64,000 nt of DNA from Lathyrus oleraceus (GCF_024323335.1 NC_066580.1:141412188-141476187); one strand, 5' to 3'. Positions 20,791 through 35,405 are shown, counted from the first letter of the stretch. Notes: generated by a model not told the origin, from the letters alone. Numbers and translations are program-made.

Positions 20791-23700
20791 GAGTATTGAA
20801 GAGCTTAAATATGACATGGCTAATAGGATTTGTATGGAATATGAAAAGTTTTCTTCAAAGAAAATTAAAAAAAGAAAAAAAATATAAGAAGACTAAATTT
20901 TTTAGAAGAAGAAAATATAAGGTATAATAAGCTAATGATATTTAAATAATTTTTATAATTTATTAACGAATACGGATATCCGCGGGCACATGTATCATTA
21001 AACCCGCATCCATATCCATTAACAAACAGGTATTTAAATATCCATTTATTTTACCCGTGTATATGCATTAAGCTGCCCGCCCCATATTTGTGACGGATTT
21101 TATCCGCAGATATCTGCGAGTACGGTTTTTTTCCATCCCTAATGTTAACCAAGGAGTGGTGATTAACCCAGGAATGAAAATATGGTATTTTAACCAATAG
21201 ACCGTGATTAACCAATGTAAGAGCTGTATGGTTTGTTAATCGAGAAGTGGCGATCAACCCAAAGAAGAAGAATATGGTATTTTAATCGATAGACGGTGAT
21301 TAATCAATGCAGAAATTTGCCTGAGCATGGAGCTCAAATGGGCAATGCATGAAAAAGAAGGTTATGAGAAGGAATTGTATTTTAACCATAATAGGTAATT
21401 AACCCAAAGAGAGGGGTCTGGTTCAGAAGTGGGTGTTTTAATTATAAGGTGACTAACCCAAAGAATGTATGGAATTCCAAAGAAAGTGTGTGCTTGATCC
21501 AAAGAGACAAGTGTAATGGATGTTGATTGTTGAAGTGTTGTCTGTGGGGGAGAAGACTTGAAAGTTATTCGACTTGAATTACACTAACGTCTATGAGTAA
21601 AGGTGAATACTTTGAACAAATGGGTCAGACGTCATGTATCCAAAAATATTCAGAATGAAGATATGAATAATCCCTCTCATCCATTCTCTACTACTTAAGG
21701 CTCGTGGCATGCAATTCTCATCATAACTATCAAGTGTTGAAGATGAGTCTTTTTATTGTGCTTGATGTCCAAAGTCTTCAGTCTTGAGGTCCTTCATGAT
21801 GTCTTGAACTTGTGTTTGATTTGAAATCTAATGTGATGCAAGTACATATATCTAATCTTATCAAGTGATCAAGGGAATTATGATCACTTAACTGGATAGG
21901 GGAATCAGATAAAATGTGAAGTGATTAATTGATCAAAATTGACTTTGATCAATCAATCAGGACATGTATCAAGATATTAAGCAATTGGATTTTTAAATCT
22001 AAAATCACAAAGAAAATTAAGTATTAACAAACATGTTAATTTCTAAAATTTAATCTAGAATTAACTAATCAATTAAATGCTAAATCAACCTAATATTAAC
22101 ATAGATATTAGTTACTAAAAATCCAAGTATTAACATGCATATTGATTTCTAAAAGTCTAATGAAAATTAATCCTAAACTAAACTTAAACATGCATTAACT
22201 ATTTTTATTTTTTATTTTAAAGTATTTTTCATGTCAAAATGAAACGTATTAAAATAGTATTAACATGAATTAATATGAAATAAAGTGTATGAAAATGTAT
22301 TAAAGTGCATTAAAGTGTAAAAAAGTGTAGAAAAGATAATTAAAATCTATTCAATGAAAATTACTACTGCTGAGGGGTGGTGTACATGCCAGAAGGGAGT
22401 GTGAACTAAAAACAGAGGCGTTGGATGTAATAGATTGAGATCCAATACAAAGTGTAGTGGTTGTGTTCAGCAGGGAGGTGTGTAGAGCAAACAATGGTGT
22501 AAATAGAAAAACAATGGGCTTAGAGCATCTCTAAGGTCCAAACCGAAAATACAAGGGAGAAAAGAGAAAATACAACAACTTCACTTCTTCCTCACTTCCA
22601 TGCTTGTCTTCTTCTTCCAAGCTTCCATCATTTTCCTCCACCACCGGAGGCGGCAAAGTTTTTTGGAACAGTCAAGTTGCAACATCAAAATGCTCCTCTG
22701 CATCTCCTTTTTCTATATCTCTCATCAATTCAATTCAATACTCAACCAATTTTCAGAATTGCATCAAGAAAGCGATGAACCCTAACCTCTAAAACAAAAA
22801 TTAAATGACATAGGAGAATAATCAAGCAACCAAACCTTAGGGCTTTGATTCTCCAATGCAAAAGCTACATTGTGGTATCGAGATTCAAGCAAATGAAGGA
22901 GGTAACAAATTCGCCGACCTGCAAGGCAGAGATTTGTCTTGAAAATTATTGAAATCTGAAGATGATGAAGATGAAGAAAACTAGAGGTATGCTACTTTGA
23001 ACCTTCAATCTTCTGCTTATGCACTGAACTTCTTCCTCTCAAGAGTTAATTTTGTAAAATTATGAACTGGATTATTGTTGTTGTTGTTGATTGTGAGTGT
23101 GAGAGTAGTTTATAATGTAGGAGGCTTAGCTCAAATGGTGACAAACTTCAATGTGAAGCTTGCTCCAATGGTGGTAGAGCTTATGTGAGGTGAAAGTGAT
23201 GAATTAAAATAGTGAATTCTGAATATGCAGTGGAATTTTCAGAGAATGAATGATTCTGGTGATTCCTTTTTTTCCGATTGAAGAGTGTGGTGAGTTTATA
23301 TATATGAATTTCCTAACTGTTTCGTAGTTTGACTTTGGTCAACCGTTTGACCAAAAAGTCATTAGTAGACCAAAAGTCAACTCTAGGTCAAAAGATGTAA
23401 TTTTGTGTAGATTTTGATTTGACTCTTTTGTAATGAGATGTTTGAAGGTTTTGTGATGGAAATTGACCCTTGAATTGAATTGTATGTCTTGTACTTCAAG
23501 AAACTTATTTTTCCCTTCAAGTTTTCATTTTGAATATTTGAATTTGCCTCGAATATGACTTCGCATGAACCTTGGACCTAAATCTCTTGATCACTTGAAT
23601 GAAGTACCATGCCATGGATCAAACAAATTGAAGCCCAAGTGTTTGCTCCCAATTTCGACGCCTAAAGTGGATTAAGGGAATTAATTAAGGAAATAAAGTT

Positions 23701-23982
23701 TCATGTGAAGAAATTGAATGTTTCAACAAAACTATACATTTGAAATTCCAGTCGAAGATACCTTGATGCAAAAGTAAAGATACTGCGTGGACTTAGAAAT
23801 ATTTCTAGCAGCTTGGAGATGTTTTCAACAGAAGCGTCACTGGTGATAGTTCAATAAAGGATTTGAATTCAAATGAGGGAGGAAATTCTTTGTTCTTATC
23901 CAACTGCTAAGGATATACGTGGGGCGTACTGGGCAATTACATACATGCAGAGCGCCACTTTGCTGCAGTCATTAGACAACAA
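20791..23982. other. Non-coding, probably degraded retroelement LTR/leader
   Basis: No convincing gene. At 20960-21140 there is a CCCGC/GGATATCC-rich stretch of the kind common in plant transposon debris. 21150-21310 holds two diverged copies of a block containing 'aatatggtattttaa' and 'ggtgattaa'. 23320-23400 is a cluster of TTGACC/GGTCAA words (potential W-boxes). The stretch leads directly into the gag fragment at 23983, so I suspect LTR and leader of that element, but I could not define LTR ends. Confidence 0.4.
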
Positions 23983-26900
23983 ATGGATGAGAGTAACTAT
24001 GACATGGTCCAGATGTTGGCCCAAACTATGGGGATAATCCTTAATCCTCTAATTCAAAATACTACCCAGACAAGTTAACAAATGGTAGTGCAGATGACGC
24101 GCCTGGCGAACTTCTTTGGTGTGCTTCAGCCTCCCCAACATCCACAAAGAGAGTATATGGTATAAAACCAAGGGGTAGCCTTTGAGGAGGATCTTACCAT
24201 TAATCAAGTTCAACAAAACCAAAGAGACACACCCGGGGCAAACATGGAAAACCTGGGAGGAGCGGTCAAACAACATAGGGTCGAACCCCCTAGAAACCAA
24301 CTACGAGTCCCAATAGAGGAAGAACCAATAATAGCATTGGTAAATAGGAATCAGAATGCTGATAACATCGTACAACAAATGCGACACAATGATATGGCAG
24401 CAGATAATAATATGGCAGCCATGGTCGAAAGAATCATGGCTCGAAACAGAGTAAACTTTGGCCTGCGAAGGCCAAACTATATGTCACCTCTCTCAGAGTA
24501 TATCCTCCAGTCGGACTTACCCCCTAGATGGAAGGTCCCTAAATTCACTAAGTTTTCTAGGGATACTACTGAATCCACTGTCGAACATGTGGCTAGGTAT
24601 TTAATAGAGGCCGGAGAAATTTCGAACAACGAAAACCTTAGGATAAAGTACTTTCCAAGTTCTCTCACAATGAATGCCTTCACGTGGTTTACAACCTTGC
24701 CACAGAATTCGATCCACACTTGGACTCAGTTGGAAAGAATGTTCCATGAGCAGTTTTACATGGGGAAGACGAAGATTGGTCTAAAAGAGTTGGCTAGTAT
24801 CAAGCGAAAGTTTACTGAAACAATTGATGACTATCTGAATAGATCCCACTTATTAAAGGCTAGATGTTTTACGCAAGTTCCAGAACATGATTTGGTCGAA
24901 ATGGCTGCTGGAGGCCTTGATTATTCCATTAGGAAGAAATTGGACACCTAATACTTGAGGGATATGGCCCAATTGGCTGATAGGGTTCGACAACTAGAGA
25001 ATTTGAAGGAAGAAAAAGTTAGATCAAATAGGAATAAAAGAGTAGTCTACATCGAATTTAATAAAGATAACGAAGGACCATATGATGAACCTTCGAGGTT
25101 CGACGAAAGAGAGGTCGACCTTGCTTAACTAAAACAATGCTCTCCATATTCCTGTAAGGTCTTATCCCCTTCGAATGGAAAAAACCCAATCGAATCGGAA
25201 AAGAATGATAAATTTCCTAAGAAAACCTACATGTTTGACATTACAAAATGTGACTAAATCTTCGATTTGTTAGTTAAGGATGGACAAATGATAGTGCCTC
25301 TTGGTGCTAAAATGCCTCCTTTAGAACAAGGAAAGAAGAAAGGTTTTTGTAAGTACCATAATTTTATGGGTCATAAGACGTCTCAATATTTTCTTTTCAG
25401 GGATCTTGTCCAAAATTCTATTCATAAGGGAAGACTCAAATTCGGAGAGAAACCCCGGAGCCAGATGTAGATTGACTCCGACCCTCTACAAGTAGCTGAC
25501 ACTCACTACACAAAGCCAAATGATGTAAATATGGTCAAAGTTACTAATGACTTCAACAACACCATCAACATGGCCGAAGTTAATGAGGATTTTATAAACA
25601 AGGCTGTCATGGTCAGGGTCTCTGAGTACCTCGACCAATAGTTCCTCAAGAATTTTGTTCAAGAGGCTGATGAAAGTTTCACCAACGGAACCACTAACGA
25701 TTTCGACCCTGGAGTCACTGAAGATTCTAATTTAATGATGATGATGATAGGGACCAAAGAGGCTACTGATATTTTCATAAAAATGGATAAGGCTGCTGAG
25801 GGTCTTAAAATGAAATTCCATAATCTGGACATCACTGAAGATGTCAACGTGGAGGTCAACATGATCAAAGTCCCGCAGGAAACCCCCATGGAAGTTGATG
25901 ACGAGTGTCGATAAGAAGAATACAACAAATTGGCCTTCCCAAAAGAGGAGGAGACTCTAATGTACTTCCTCCATAGGTGCCAGAGGAAAAAATCAGAAGT
26001 CATGTTATGCCCTTGATGCAGTGTCGTGTTCGACAAAAAGGTAGCGCACAATCTTGAGGGAGTCAGGAAGACAAAAGACAAATGGGATTGGAGAGCCCCT
26101 CAAGACCAAAGGGTTTTTGAGCCTAGAAGATCTTTCGATCTAAGGAGGTATTTCGACCCAAGTAGAGCTCTGGTGAAGCTTGATGGGATAAGACAAATGG
26201 GTCCTACTGTCAAACCTATCTCATTCAAACCCAATGCAGAGGCTTCCAACGGAAAATGGGTGAAGCCATCCGACGACAGAAAGTATGGCCAAGGAAAATG
26301 GCAGAACTTCGAAGTAGACAGAGGTTTGTCATTGGCCTACCGTAAAGAATTCCAAGCTTCCAGAAAAGTAGCATACATTTCTGAGAACTACAAGGGGAAG
26401 AATCCAATGACAAGGTCCCAATGGAAAAGGGAACAAAGAAAGAGGAAGCCATAGAGGGAGGATGGGGAAAAAGAAAATGCTGAATCCAACACCAACATAC
26501 CTATCAGAAAGAAGGAGAAAGAGGATTTAAGACTTGTCGAGAGGAAGCCTGCCACTCAAGAAGAGGCAGCCAAAGAAAAATATGATCGAGCGGTAGTAGA
26601 AGACGATAATGCATACTGCTATTTATATCTACACCCCACCAATGGTTTTGAATGGGATCGTGAGGTGGTGGGAGAAGATGATGTTGGGTACATAGAAACG
26701 TCAAGAGTCGACCCAATAGGTTGGGGAAGCGAATTCAATGATAATGAATAAGTTCGAAGCACTAAAAAGAATTTCGGCTTACATAGCCAAAAGCAAACAG
26801 CAGGCGGCCTTAGAGGCTGAAGACAAACACATGGCTGTCGAAGCCAACAAGGAATTTCACCAAAGAAGTCTCGGTAAAGATTTTGATCCAGAACCACCTG

Positions 26901-27147
26901 ATAAGGTTCAAGGTGAAGATCAAGGTCAGGGCTCCACGCCATCTATGATGCCGAGCCTTTGGGATTCGAGAAGGATCCGCTGACAACAAACATCAAGATG
27001 CTAGCTCAAGATCCACTTGAAGAAATCAACTTAGGATAGGGGTTGGCGAAAAGGCCAACTTACATCAGCACCAATATCAGCCCTTAACTCAAAGTCAAAG
27101 TGATCCAACTGCTGAAGGAGTTTAAGGACTATTTCGCATGGGATTAC
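23983..27147 (+). pseudogene. Decayed gag-pro-pol 5' part of a Tat-like Ty3/gypsy element
   Basis: One long decayed reading frame. The gag core at 24244-24951 includes LPPRWKVPKFTKF, STVEHVARYLIEAGEI, YFPSSLTMNAFTWFTTLP, WTQLERMFHEQFY and DLVEMAAGGLDYSIRKKL. It is followed by YLRDMAQLADRVRQ (after a TAA at 24949-24951), DGQMIVP, a GFCKYHNFMGHKTSQ segment, and a linker to about 26980. Near 27090-27147 it reads LLKEFKDYFAWDY, the conserved lead-in to reverse transcriptase. At least six stops and several frameshifts are visible. It is cut off at 27147 by Ogre LTR C. Assignment to the Tat clade is from remembered family features. Confidence 0.75.
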
Positions 27148-28226
27148 TGTAAGACCCCAACTTTGACCCTAATATCCCTCATGCTATCTCATCATTTACA
27201 TTGGCTTTGGGATCACACCTTGATATCCTCCTTACCCCTCATTCATTGGGTTTACATTGGGAGAGATCACCAAACACATTTGATTGTATCATACTTTCTT
27301 TTTCTTTTTTTACTAACCAAAATACCAAAATATGTCTATGTATAACTTTGTTTCTTTTGTAGGTAGTGTGTGCATCCACCTATACCTCATCAAGCTCACA
27401 ACTAGGGTTTGATCCCTTTAGTGCAAGAGACCAATCAAGGAAAGATTCACATTGGTTCTAAATATCATATATGGATCCCCATGTTCTTCATTTATCATCT
27501 TGATCAAGAATTCATCAAGAGTTTGAAGCTTGTTTGTCTTGGAAGCCCTAATTCACATGGTTATCTTGTGTAACTTCCTCAACAAGTTTCTTCAACATTT
27601 GGTCAAATATTTCAAGGTATACTTCATTATAAATCATCTTATGAATATATGATCCTCCATGATTCCAAAATATCAAGATAACGTCAAGTTTTCAAGTTGG
27701 TTCAAAGAGGTTGACCAGAGAAAGTCAACTAGTCAAAGCTGGGGTTCCCTAGACCCTATCTCCTATAATATTTGTCATATGAAAATTATTCCAAGATAAA
27801 AGTTACTCTTTATTACATTCCAAACAACTTTCATGTTGGTATCAAGGTCTATTTTTTCTTGGAAAGTCATTTTTTATGGTGAAAGATTATAGGTCATTTT
27901 GTGTGTGCCCTAGTTAGGAGGTCAACTTCCAAGGACCATAACTTGCTCAATGTTTATGAGATGAAGTCCATACAAGTTTAATGATAAAATTAAAGATGTC
28001 CTCTCCAACTTTTATACTTTGATAAATTTCAAATTCAACTTGCAAGGGCATGTGCTAAGAGGAAACATTATATATGATTTTGGGCCATTACCATTGAACA
28101 AGCAATTTTCCTCAACTTCTATAATGCATAAATCCCTCGTGCCTAATCCAAATGATGTCAAATTTGTGACCAAATTGAAGATAGATTAAATAGCTAAACC
28201 TTTAGTGAAGAAACCATTTTCATTTG
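27148..28226 (+). repeat. Ogre LTR C, first part
   Basis: Begins TGTAAGACCCCAACTTTGAC, the Ogre-type LTR start, immediately after the Tat-like pol fragment. It breaks at 28226, where solo LTR D is inserted, and resumes at 32933. The 5 bp before the start are ATTAC; the far end of C is missing, so the duplication cannot be checked. Confidence 0.8.
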
Positions 28227-31200
28227 TGTAAGACCCCAATTTTGACCCTAAGATCCCTCATGCTATCTCATCATATGCATTGGCATTGGGATCATACCTT
28301 GGCATCCTCCTTACCCCTTACTCATTGGGTTTGTTTTGGGGAGATATCACCAAGTACCATGTGACTGTATCATACTTGTTATTTTATCATTTACTAACCA
28401 AAATACCAAAAATATGTCTTTGCATTTGTCTAACTCTTTTGTAGGTAGGGCACTTGATCACCTTTGATCCATCAAGTTCACATCTAGGGTTTAAGACCCT
28501 CATTTCTAAGAGCTCAACCAAGGAATAATACAAAATGGCTCTAGGCATCATTTATGAGTCCCCATGATCTTTACATGTTATTTTTATCAAGCATTCTTCA
28601 AGAGTTTGGAATTAGTTTGCCTTGGAAACCCTAGTTCATCTGGGTATCTTGAGTAACTTCTTCAACAAGATTCTTCAACAATTGATCAAATATTTCAAGG
28701 TATACTCCAAATTTCATCATATTATGCATATATGATCTCCCATGAGTCCAAAAATTCAAGAGAATTGCAAGCTAGCAAGTTGGGTGATGGTGGTTGACCA
28801 GAGGAATTCATCTGATAAAAACTGGGTTCCCCTAGACCATATATCCTACAATTTTCATCATATGAAAACTATTCCAAGATAAAAGTTACTCTAAATGACA
28901 TTCCAAACAACTTTCATGTTGAGATCTAGAGCTAGTTTTGCTTGGAAAGTCATTTTTTCTATTGAAAGATTATAGGTCATTTTGTTTAAACCCTAATTTG
29001 AAAGTCAACTTCCCAAGGCCATAACTTGCTCATTTTTTATCATATGAAATATTTCCAAGTTGCAAAATGTAATTAAAGGTGTCTACTTCAACTTTTATGT
29101 TTGAAGGAGGAGTTAATTCAACTTTTATGAGGATGTGATATGAGGATACATTATAGGTCATTTTGGACCAATACCTTTGAACAAGTGATTTTCCTCAACT
29201 TCAAAAATGCATAACTCATTCATCCCAAATACAAATGAGGTCAAATTCATTATCATTTTGAAGTATTTTTAAAGGGCTACAACTTTTATGAATACACGTT
29301 TCTCATTTGAAGCTCACATAAAAAGTTAGCCAAGGTGGAATAATTGAACATATGGTTTAACACTTAGAAAATGTTTTGACATGTTGAAATTTCCAAACTT
29401 CCACCTCAAAATTCATCATGATAAATTCTCCAAATGGAAACGTGTTCAACATAAGAGTTGTTCCTCTTGATCTAACCTTTCCAAAGAGTCCAAATTCATT
29501 CATTTTGGACAAGATTTGAGGGGTCTACATATGGTCTGAACATGGATGCATCAATTGGCAAGGATCAATCTTCAAACATCAATACACTTTTGCCTTGCAT
29601 TACAATCCACATTTAGACTTAATTACACTTGCATATGGACTGAATTGAGTAGCTTCATGGGCCTGTACATGCCCATGAAAGCATGCGCTTCACTTTGCCA
29701 AATTTGGAAATATTTTGAAAGGTGCAAATAACACTTGCTTAAGCTATAAATAAGAGGCCATTGGCATCAAAAAGAAAACCCTTGCGCACCAACTTTGCCT
29801 CCCACACTTGAAACCCTCACACTTGAAAGGAAAACCTGAGAAATTTCATTTGAAATTTGAGTTTGAATCTCACTGTTTGGAGATTCAAAAACTTCAGGAT
29901 CCAAAACCTTGTACCAATCCTAAGTTACCCCTGCAAGCTTCTTGAGCAAGATCAAACACGAATTGAAGCAAGAGAGATCAAGTTCTGCACAACATTGAAG
30001 GTATTTTTCCAGATTTTTCTTCTCTTTGATTCTCTCTCAATTCTCATCAATTCTCTTGGATCCTTGGTTATCTGAAGTCCTACCAATGCAGGTAAGAAGG
30101 TTGAGTTGCTTTGAGGTCAAATCGAAGCAACTCAGTTCATGCACCTCAAAATTCAACTCCATGTATCTCTCAATGTACTTGGAGTTAGTTTGAATTGAGG
30201 CCAGATTCGTGATCAGTGCCATTTTCTCTTTAAGATCTTGTCCTTCTTTTTCATTTTTATGATGGTGATGAGAGAACCACTCCGGCCAAGGTCATCGAAG
30301 AAGATGACCGGTGGTTTGCTCCGGCAGTGTGCTGGACAGGTTCTGAGCACATGATCAAGCCAATGCGTTTTAATTCTGAGCATTTTTTGTGATTACCATC
30401 TGTGTGGCGCGCTAACTAATGTACACCATGGAACGCGCGTTTTCATCCACTTAATCTGCCACCTCAATTAATGAGGGAGATCAAGTGGTCCACGTTTTTA
30501 TGATTAATTGATTTTCATTTTATTTCTTTTATTTTCATTAATTCATATTAAATTTAATATTGATCCAAAAAATATGAGAGTTTCACCAATTTTTTAAAAA
30601 TAAAATCCTCTTTCATTTTCTGAATTAAAATTATTTTTTGGATCATTATTAATGTTTTTCATGATTTAATTGATTTTTTGAATATTTTTAATTGTTTAAA
30701 AATACTTTTAAGTTTCCAAAAATTATGAAATTTTTTCTCCAAGGTCCTTTTACCTTGTTTGACCTATGATAAACCTCATGGCCATTTCTTTGGTGCTTTG
30801 ATGAGGTTTCAGGAAATTGACTAACCATAATTTAATTTAATGCATATTTTTATTATTTTTAATTGATTAAATGTTAAATAAATTGTGTAGAGCCATTTTA
30901 ATTGACTTTCTGAGTTTGACTTGTGTTGTTGGGTCTTGGTCAAGGTTGATTTGACTTTGCTAGGTTAAGATCATTGAATTTAGGGGATTGATGTAATGTA
31001 CATTCCATCTCCCAAAATGAATGAATGATCTTAATTTGGTCAAAGTCCTCCTTTGACCAATTTGTGTTTGATCCATTTCCCTTCCCTCTTTAGCCCATTC
31101 CCCTTCTTTATCCATTCATGTCATGGACCTATGATATATCTATATCCTAAGGCTAGTTGATTGCAAAACCAACATAAGTATGGATGAGATTAGGTCCGCC

Positions 31201-32932
31201 ACTTTGCATATTCTTTTTGTGTGTGGTATGTTTCATGAGCATAGTCCATTATACTATGTCTCTAACATGCATTAACACCAAAATTCTATTGCCCGGTCTC
31301 AAATAGTTGTGACTTCTACATAAGTCCAATTACGATTGCTTAACATAGCACTACATTTTGACACAAAAGGCATAGCATTCTAGTTAGTGAGATTGTAAAT
31401 ATCCCCTCTTTCATGGTATTGTGTGGAAACTTGGCCTTTTTCCTTCCTTTGGAATATGTCTTGGTTCAAGGATCCATACTTGTGATAAGTGAGTTGAGTG
31501 TTCTCCAAAGAATGAGTTAAACAAAAGCAAAGAAAAAGCAATACTAACTTTCTAATTCACTAACAACTAACAGTTAATTTCAAGTCATTTACTTTTAATG
31601 CACTTTAATTTTTAAGTCTTATCCATTTGCCATTATTCATACCATTCAAGATGTTTACTTTTATGTCATTTTAACTTTGTCCACTTGGACCATATTTTGT
31701 GATATATTGTGTTTGTATATACTTGTTTGATTGTGTGGTATTTTGACCTTAATGTACATAATAAGAACAAAAATCCTAAAAAACATTTCTGTGGACTGTT
31801 GGTTTGATATGAGATTATTGGACTTAGAATTTGGGCAACACTCCCTATGCAAAGGACTTGGCCAATGCCAACTTTCATGAAGCCAAGTACTTGTGAAAAG
31901 AACATTCATCTGATAAAATATTGAAAATCCATTTGAGTTCATCTGCAACATGATCATTGTGAAGCTGTTATTTTGAACCTGTGTCTCATGCCCTCTCTAA
32001 AGTCATCTGATACATGGGAAATCTTTAAGAAGATCATGGAGTTGCTAAGCTTGGATGTGTCTATCTTTATTTGATGCCTTGCTCTTCAACTGGCTATTTG
32101 TATATTGATTGTTGTTTGACTCTAAAGTCCAAGGGAATTTTGGGTTTCTATATGACATTCTTGTCTATTGGATTGCAACCCATTGGTAAGATCTTTTCAA
32201 CTCTCAACTTTTAAATTTATACTTAGGATTAGTCTCTTCATCTCCCCCCCACTTATTTAATTTCAAATCTCCCCCTCTTGTAAAAATCTTCTTTGCTTGT
32301 GTTTGTTGTCTTCTAAACTCTGACCATATTACAAACTAGAAACTTTGGCCTTATGCTATTGCATTTTCAAACTCCTTTTCTTAATCAAACTTGTAAATAA
32401 ACTTAACTATATTTGAATTAAAATTTCAAAAGGCAAAAAGAACTAACACCCATTCAAATCATTTTAGGCCTTTTGTGCCTTTGTTAAACTCAAAGTTTTG
32501 TTAAAAGCAATGCACTCACTTTGAAATTGATACCACAAACTACGAGGTTTTAATCCCTCATTTTTATGTTTGTATGTAGGCACAAGTCCGAAGGTCTTGT
32601 CAAACACAAAAATATAATTAATGAATTCATTCCTCATCCACATACTCTTTTTATTTACAAACATCATTTGTATAAAAACACATATGCACACAAGAAAGAG
32701 CTCCTTAGGAGTACCTAGGACACTTTGGGTGCTAATACCTTCCCTCTGTGTAACCAACCCCCTTATCTGTAATCTCTGGCATTTTATTAGTTTTGATTTG
32801 AAAACTTCTTATCTTTCGGTTTTGTTCGTACTTTTCCCTTTTCCCCTGGAAACAATAAAATCACGGTGGCGACTCTGGTTTTATTGACATCTAGCTTATC
32901 TATAGCTTGATGATCATGAATTTACCGCTACA
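28227..32932 (+). mobile_element. Solo Ogre LTR D
   Basis: A single 4,706-bp LTR, TGTAAGACCCC...ACCGCTACA, with no primer site or internal region after it. It interrupts LTR C: 28222-28226 is ATTTG and 32933-32937 is ATTTA, a 5-bp duplication with one change. The sequence of C rejoins correctly across it when compared with the equivalent part of D near 29300. Solo LTRs form by recombination between the two LTRs of one element. D contains the CTTAGG/CCTAGG hairpin (32704-32719). Confidence 0.85.
29745..29752 (+). promoter_or_regulatory. TATA box in LTR D
   Basis: TATAAATA about 1.5 kb into the LTR, followed by AGAGGCC. The corresponding box is present in LTR C (33372-33379), A and B. Confidence 0.5.
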
Positions 32933-34277
32933 ATTTAGAGCTCAGAGCAAAAGTTATTCAAGGTGGAAGAAGTGGTCATTTTATTTGGTACTTAGAAAAT
33001 TTTCAATTATGTTTCATTTCTATAACTTCCACCTCAAAATCCATCCTGATACAAGCTTCAAATGGAAAAGTGTTCAACATCAAAGTTGTTCCCCTTGATG
33101 TCCCATTTCCAAAAAGTCCAAGATCACCTCATTTGGACAAGAATTGAGGGACTTGCGCATGGTTCCTTTGTTGGGTTTGTTTTGGCAAGTTTTGAATTCA
33201 AGTGACCATTTCCTTTTGCATGCTTACATGTTATTGTTTCAGGATTCATTGTGAACAAATTGGAGTGAGAATACATCATGGCTTAGGCCCAAATCAATGC
33301 CCATGCATCCATGCATCAATGTTGCTAAATTTGGCAATATTTTCAAGTGTTTGAAAAGCAATGCATAACCCTATAAATACATGTCCATTGTGATCAGAAT
33401 AGAGATCCCTTCTGCCCAGGCTTTAAAGCATTGCCTCCCTAACCTCCTTTAAAGGATAAACTTAAAGATTTCACTTGAAATTGAGTTTTAGTTCTCCTTT
33501 TGTTTTGAGATTGAAACTCCAATAATCCAAGCCTTTCATTGATCCATTTCACTTCCTGCAAGCTTCTAGAGTCGAGCCAAGGCCAATTGGAACCAAGATC
33601 AAGCCAAATTCAATCTACCCGAAGGTGAATTCTCAGAAACTTTAAGCCTTTTATTCTCATTCAATTCTTCACCATTCTCTTTGATTTTTGGTTGTATGAA
33701 GTCCTACCAATGTAGGTAACAAGATTGAGTTTATTTGAGGTCAAATCCAAGCAACTCAGATCATGCACCTCAAATTTCAAATCCATGTATCTTTCAATAT
33801 ACTTGGAATTGGATGAATTGGAGGTCAGATTCGAGCTCTTGAGAATTTTTTCTTTAAAACCATATCCTTACTTTTTATTTTGATGGTGGTTTGTGGTGGA
33901 TAAGTTCGGTGAGGTCCACCGGAGAAGATGACCGGAGCTAGGGCTCCGGTGATGTGGTGGCATGTCTCCAACCATCTGATTTGTTTAAAACATTTTAATC
34001 CTGGCCATTCCTTTTGATTACCACGCGTGTGATGCATTGACTCAGGTTCACCACAGAACACACACGCTTGGCCATCAGATCTGCCACCTCAATTAATGAG
34101 GGAGATCTGATGGCCCTTGTTCTTTCTCATTTATTGAAATTTTTGCTTTTATTTTTAAATAACCTTATTTTGTTTAATTCATAATAAATCCATTTTTAAT
34201 CCAAAAAATATGGGACTTTCACCAAAAATGTTTTAATATTTTCCTCTTCCATATTTTGAATTAAAATTATTTGTTGG
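32933..34277 (+). repeat. Ogre LTR C, second part
   Basis: Continues C after solo LTR D: AGAGCTCAGAGCAAAAG, then TTATTCAAGGTGG. Contains a TATA box at 33372-33379. It ends at 34277 inside 'gaattaaaattat', where Ogre A begins. The remainder of C is not found to the right of A. Confidence 0.75.
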
Positions 34278-35397
34278 TGTAAGACCTCAATTTTGTCCCT
34301 AAAATCCCTCATGGCATCATATCATATCATTACATTGCCTCAAGGATCATTGTGCACCTTGCTTCCTTCCCTGTGGGTGGGATCTCCTTTTTGAGTGATT
34401 CTTGATCACCAAGCATTCCTTGCATTTATATGTCATTGCTTTTCTTTTAATCACTAACCAAAAGTACAAAAATATGTCATCTAACCTTTGTCTTGCAGAT
34501 AAAGCAATAACAAGTCAAAGCAATTAAAGGCATTCATTGAGCAATAGATGGTGGTCATTCTTGAGATTTGGACCCCACAATCATTCACAAGAGTTCACAT
34601 GAGTTATGATGTCATTTTTGAAACAAAATCCCAAGTGGTAGAGGCTTGAATTTCATCAAAACACTTCCCAGTCATCTGAAGATCTAGAAAGTCAACTGCA
34701 AAGTCAACTGTGGATTTGGAGGTGGGAAGTGATTGGAAATACTTCATTCATGTCCAAAAAAGTCTCATTTGACATTTCAAACACTCACATTGAAGAATTT
34801 GAGGTCCAGTCAAAAATTTCCCAAAATAGAAAGTGACCCATAATTTGAACTTTCCAAAAATGGAAGGGTTTTGGACCAACTTCAACTCAATATTACATCA
34901 TCAAAAAAGCTTCAAATGAAATTTTGTTGAACATGAAAGTTGTAAATCTTTCTCTCCCATTTCTAAAAAGTCCAAGATCATGAGCATATGAGGTGTGGTT
35001 GAGGAGATATGATCAAATCATTGCCAAGTATGCATGGGACTTCAAATGGCCATATCTTTTGATTCAAAGCTCCAAAATGAGTGGTTCTTTTTGCAATATT
35101 CTCCTCTTGACCTCTAATTTCCAAATCATGCATCACATTACATGAATTATCATCACATAATCACTTTTTAATCCATGCCTTTTTTGGAGGGAAATTGCAA
35201 AATTCAAAAATGGTGCATTGTATGGACTTTTTACCATTGCCATTAGATTTAAAAAATGTTTTTAAGTGAAAATAATGAAGCAATTGGTACTGTTCACGTG
35301 TAAATGGTACATGCACCATGCAAATTTGGATTTTTGCAAAACACCTTATTATCATTAACCAAGTTAATTATGGATTAGCAAGTTGATTAAGAAGGCA

Positions 35398-35405
35398 TAT
35401 ATATA
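35398..35405 (+). promoter_or_regulatory. TATA box in LTR A
   Basis: TATATATA followed by CTCTAATCCTAACAGAATTG. The B LTRs have the related TATATAAG...TAATCCATAACAGAA at the same relative place, about 1.1-1.3 kb into the LTR. Confidence 0.55.

Noticed and set aside
22873..22890. TGGTATCGAGATTC as a primer binding site
   Set aside because: Resembles an initiator Met site only in its first six bases and no LTR end lies just before it.
22570..23000. Possible host gene 5' region with Ser-rich short frames
   Set aside because: No continuing exon, domain or clear splice structure; better explained as retroelement leader or LTR sequence.
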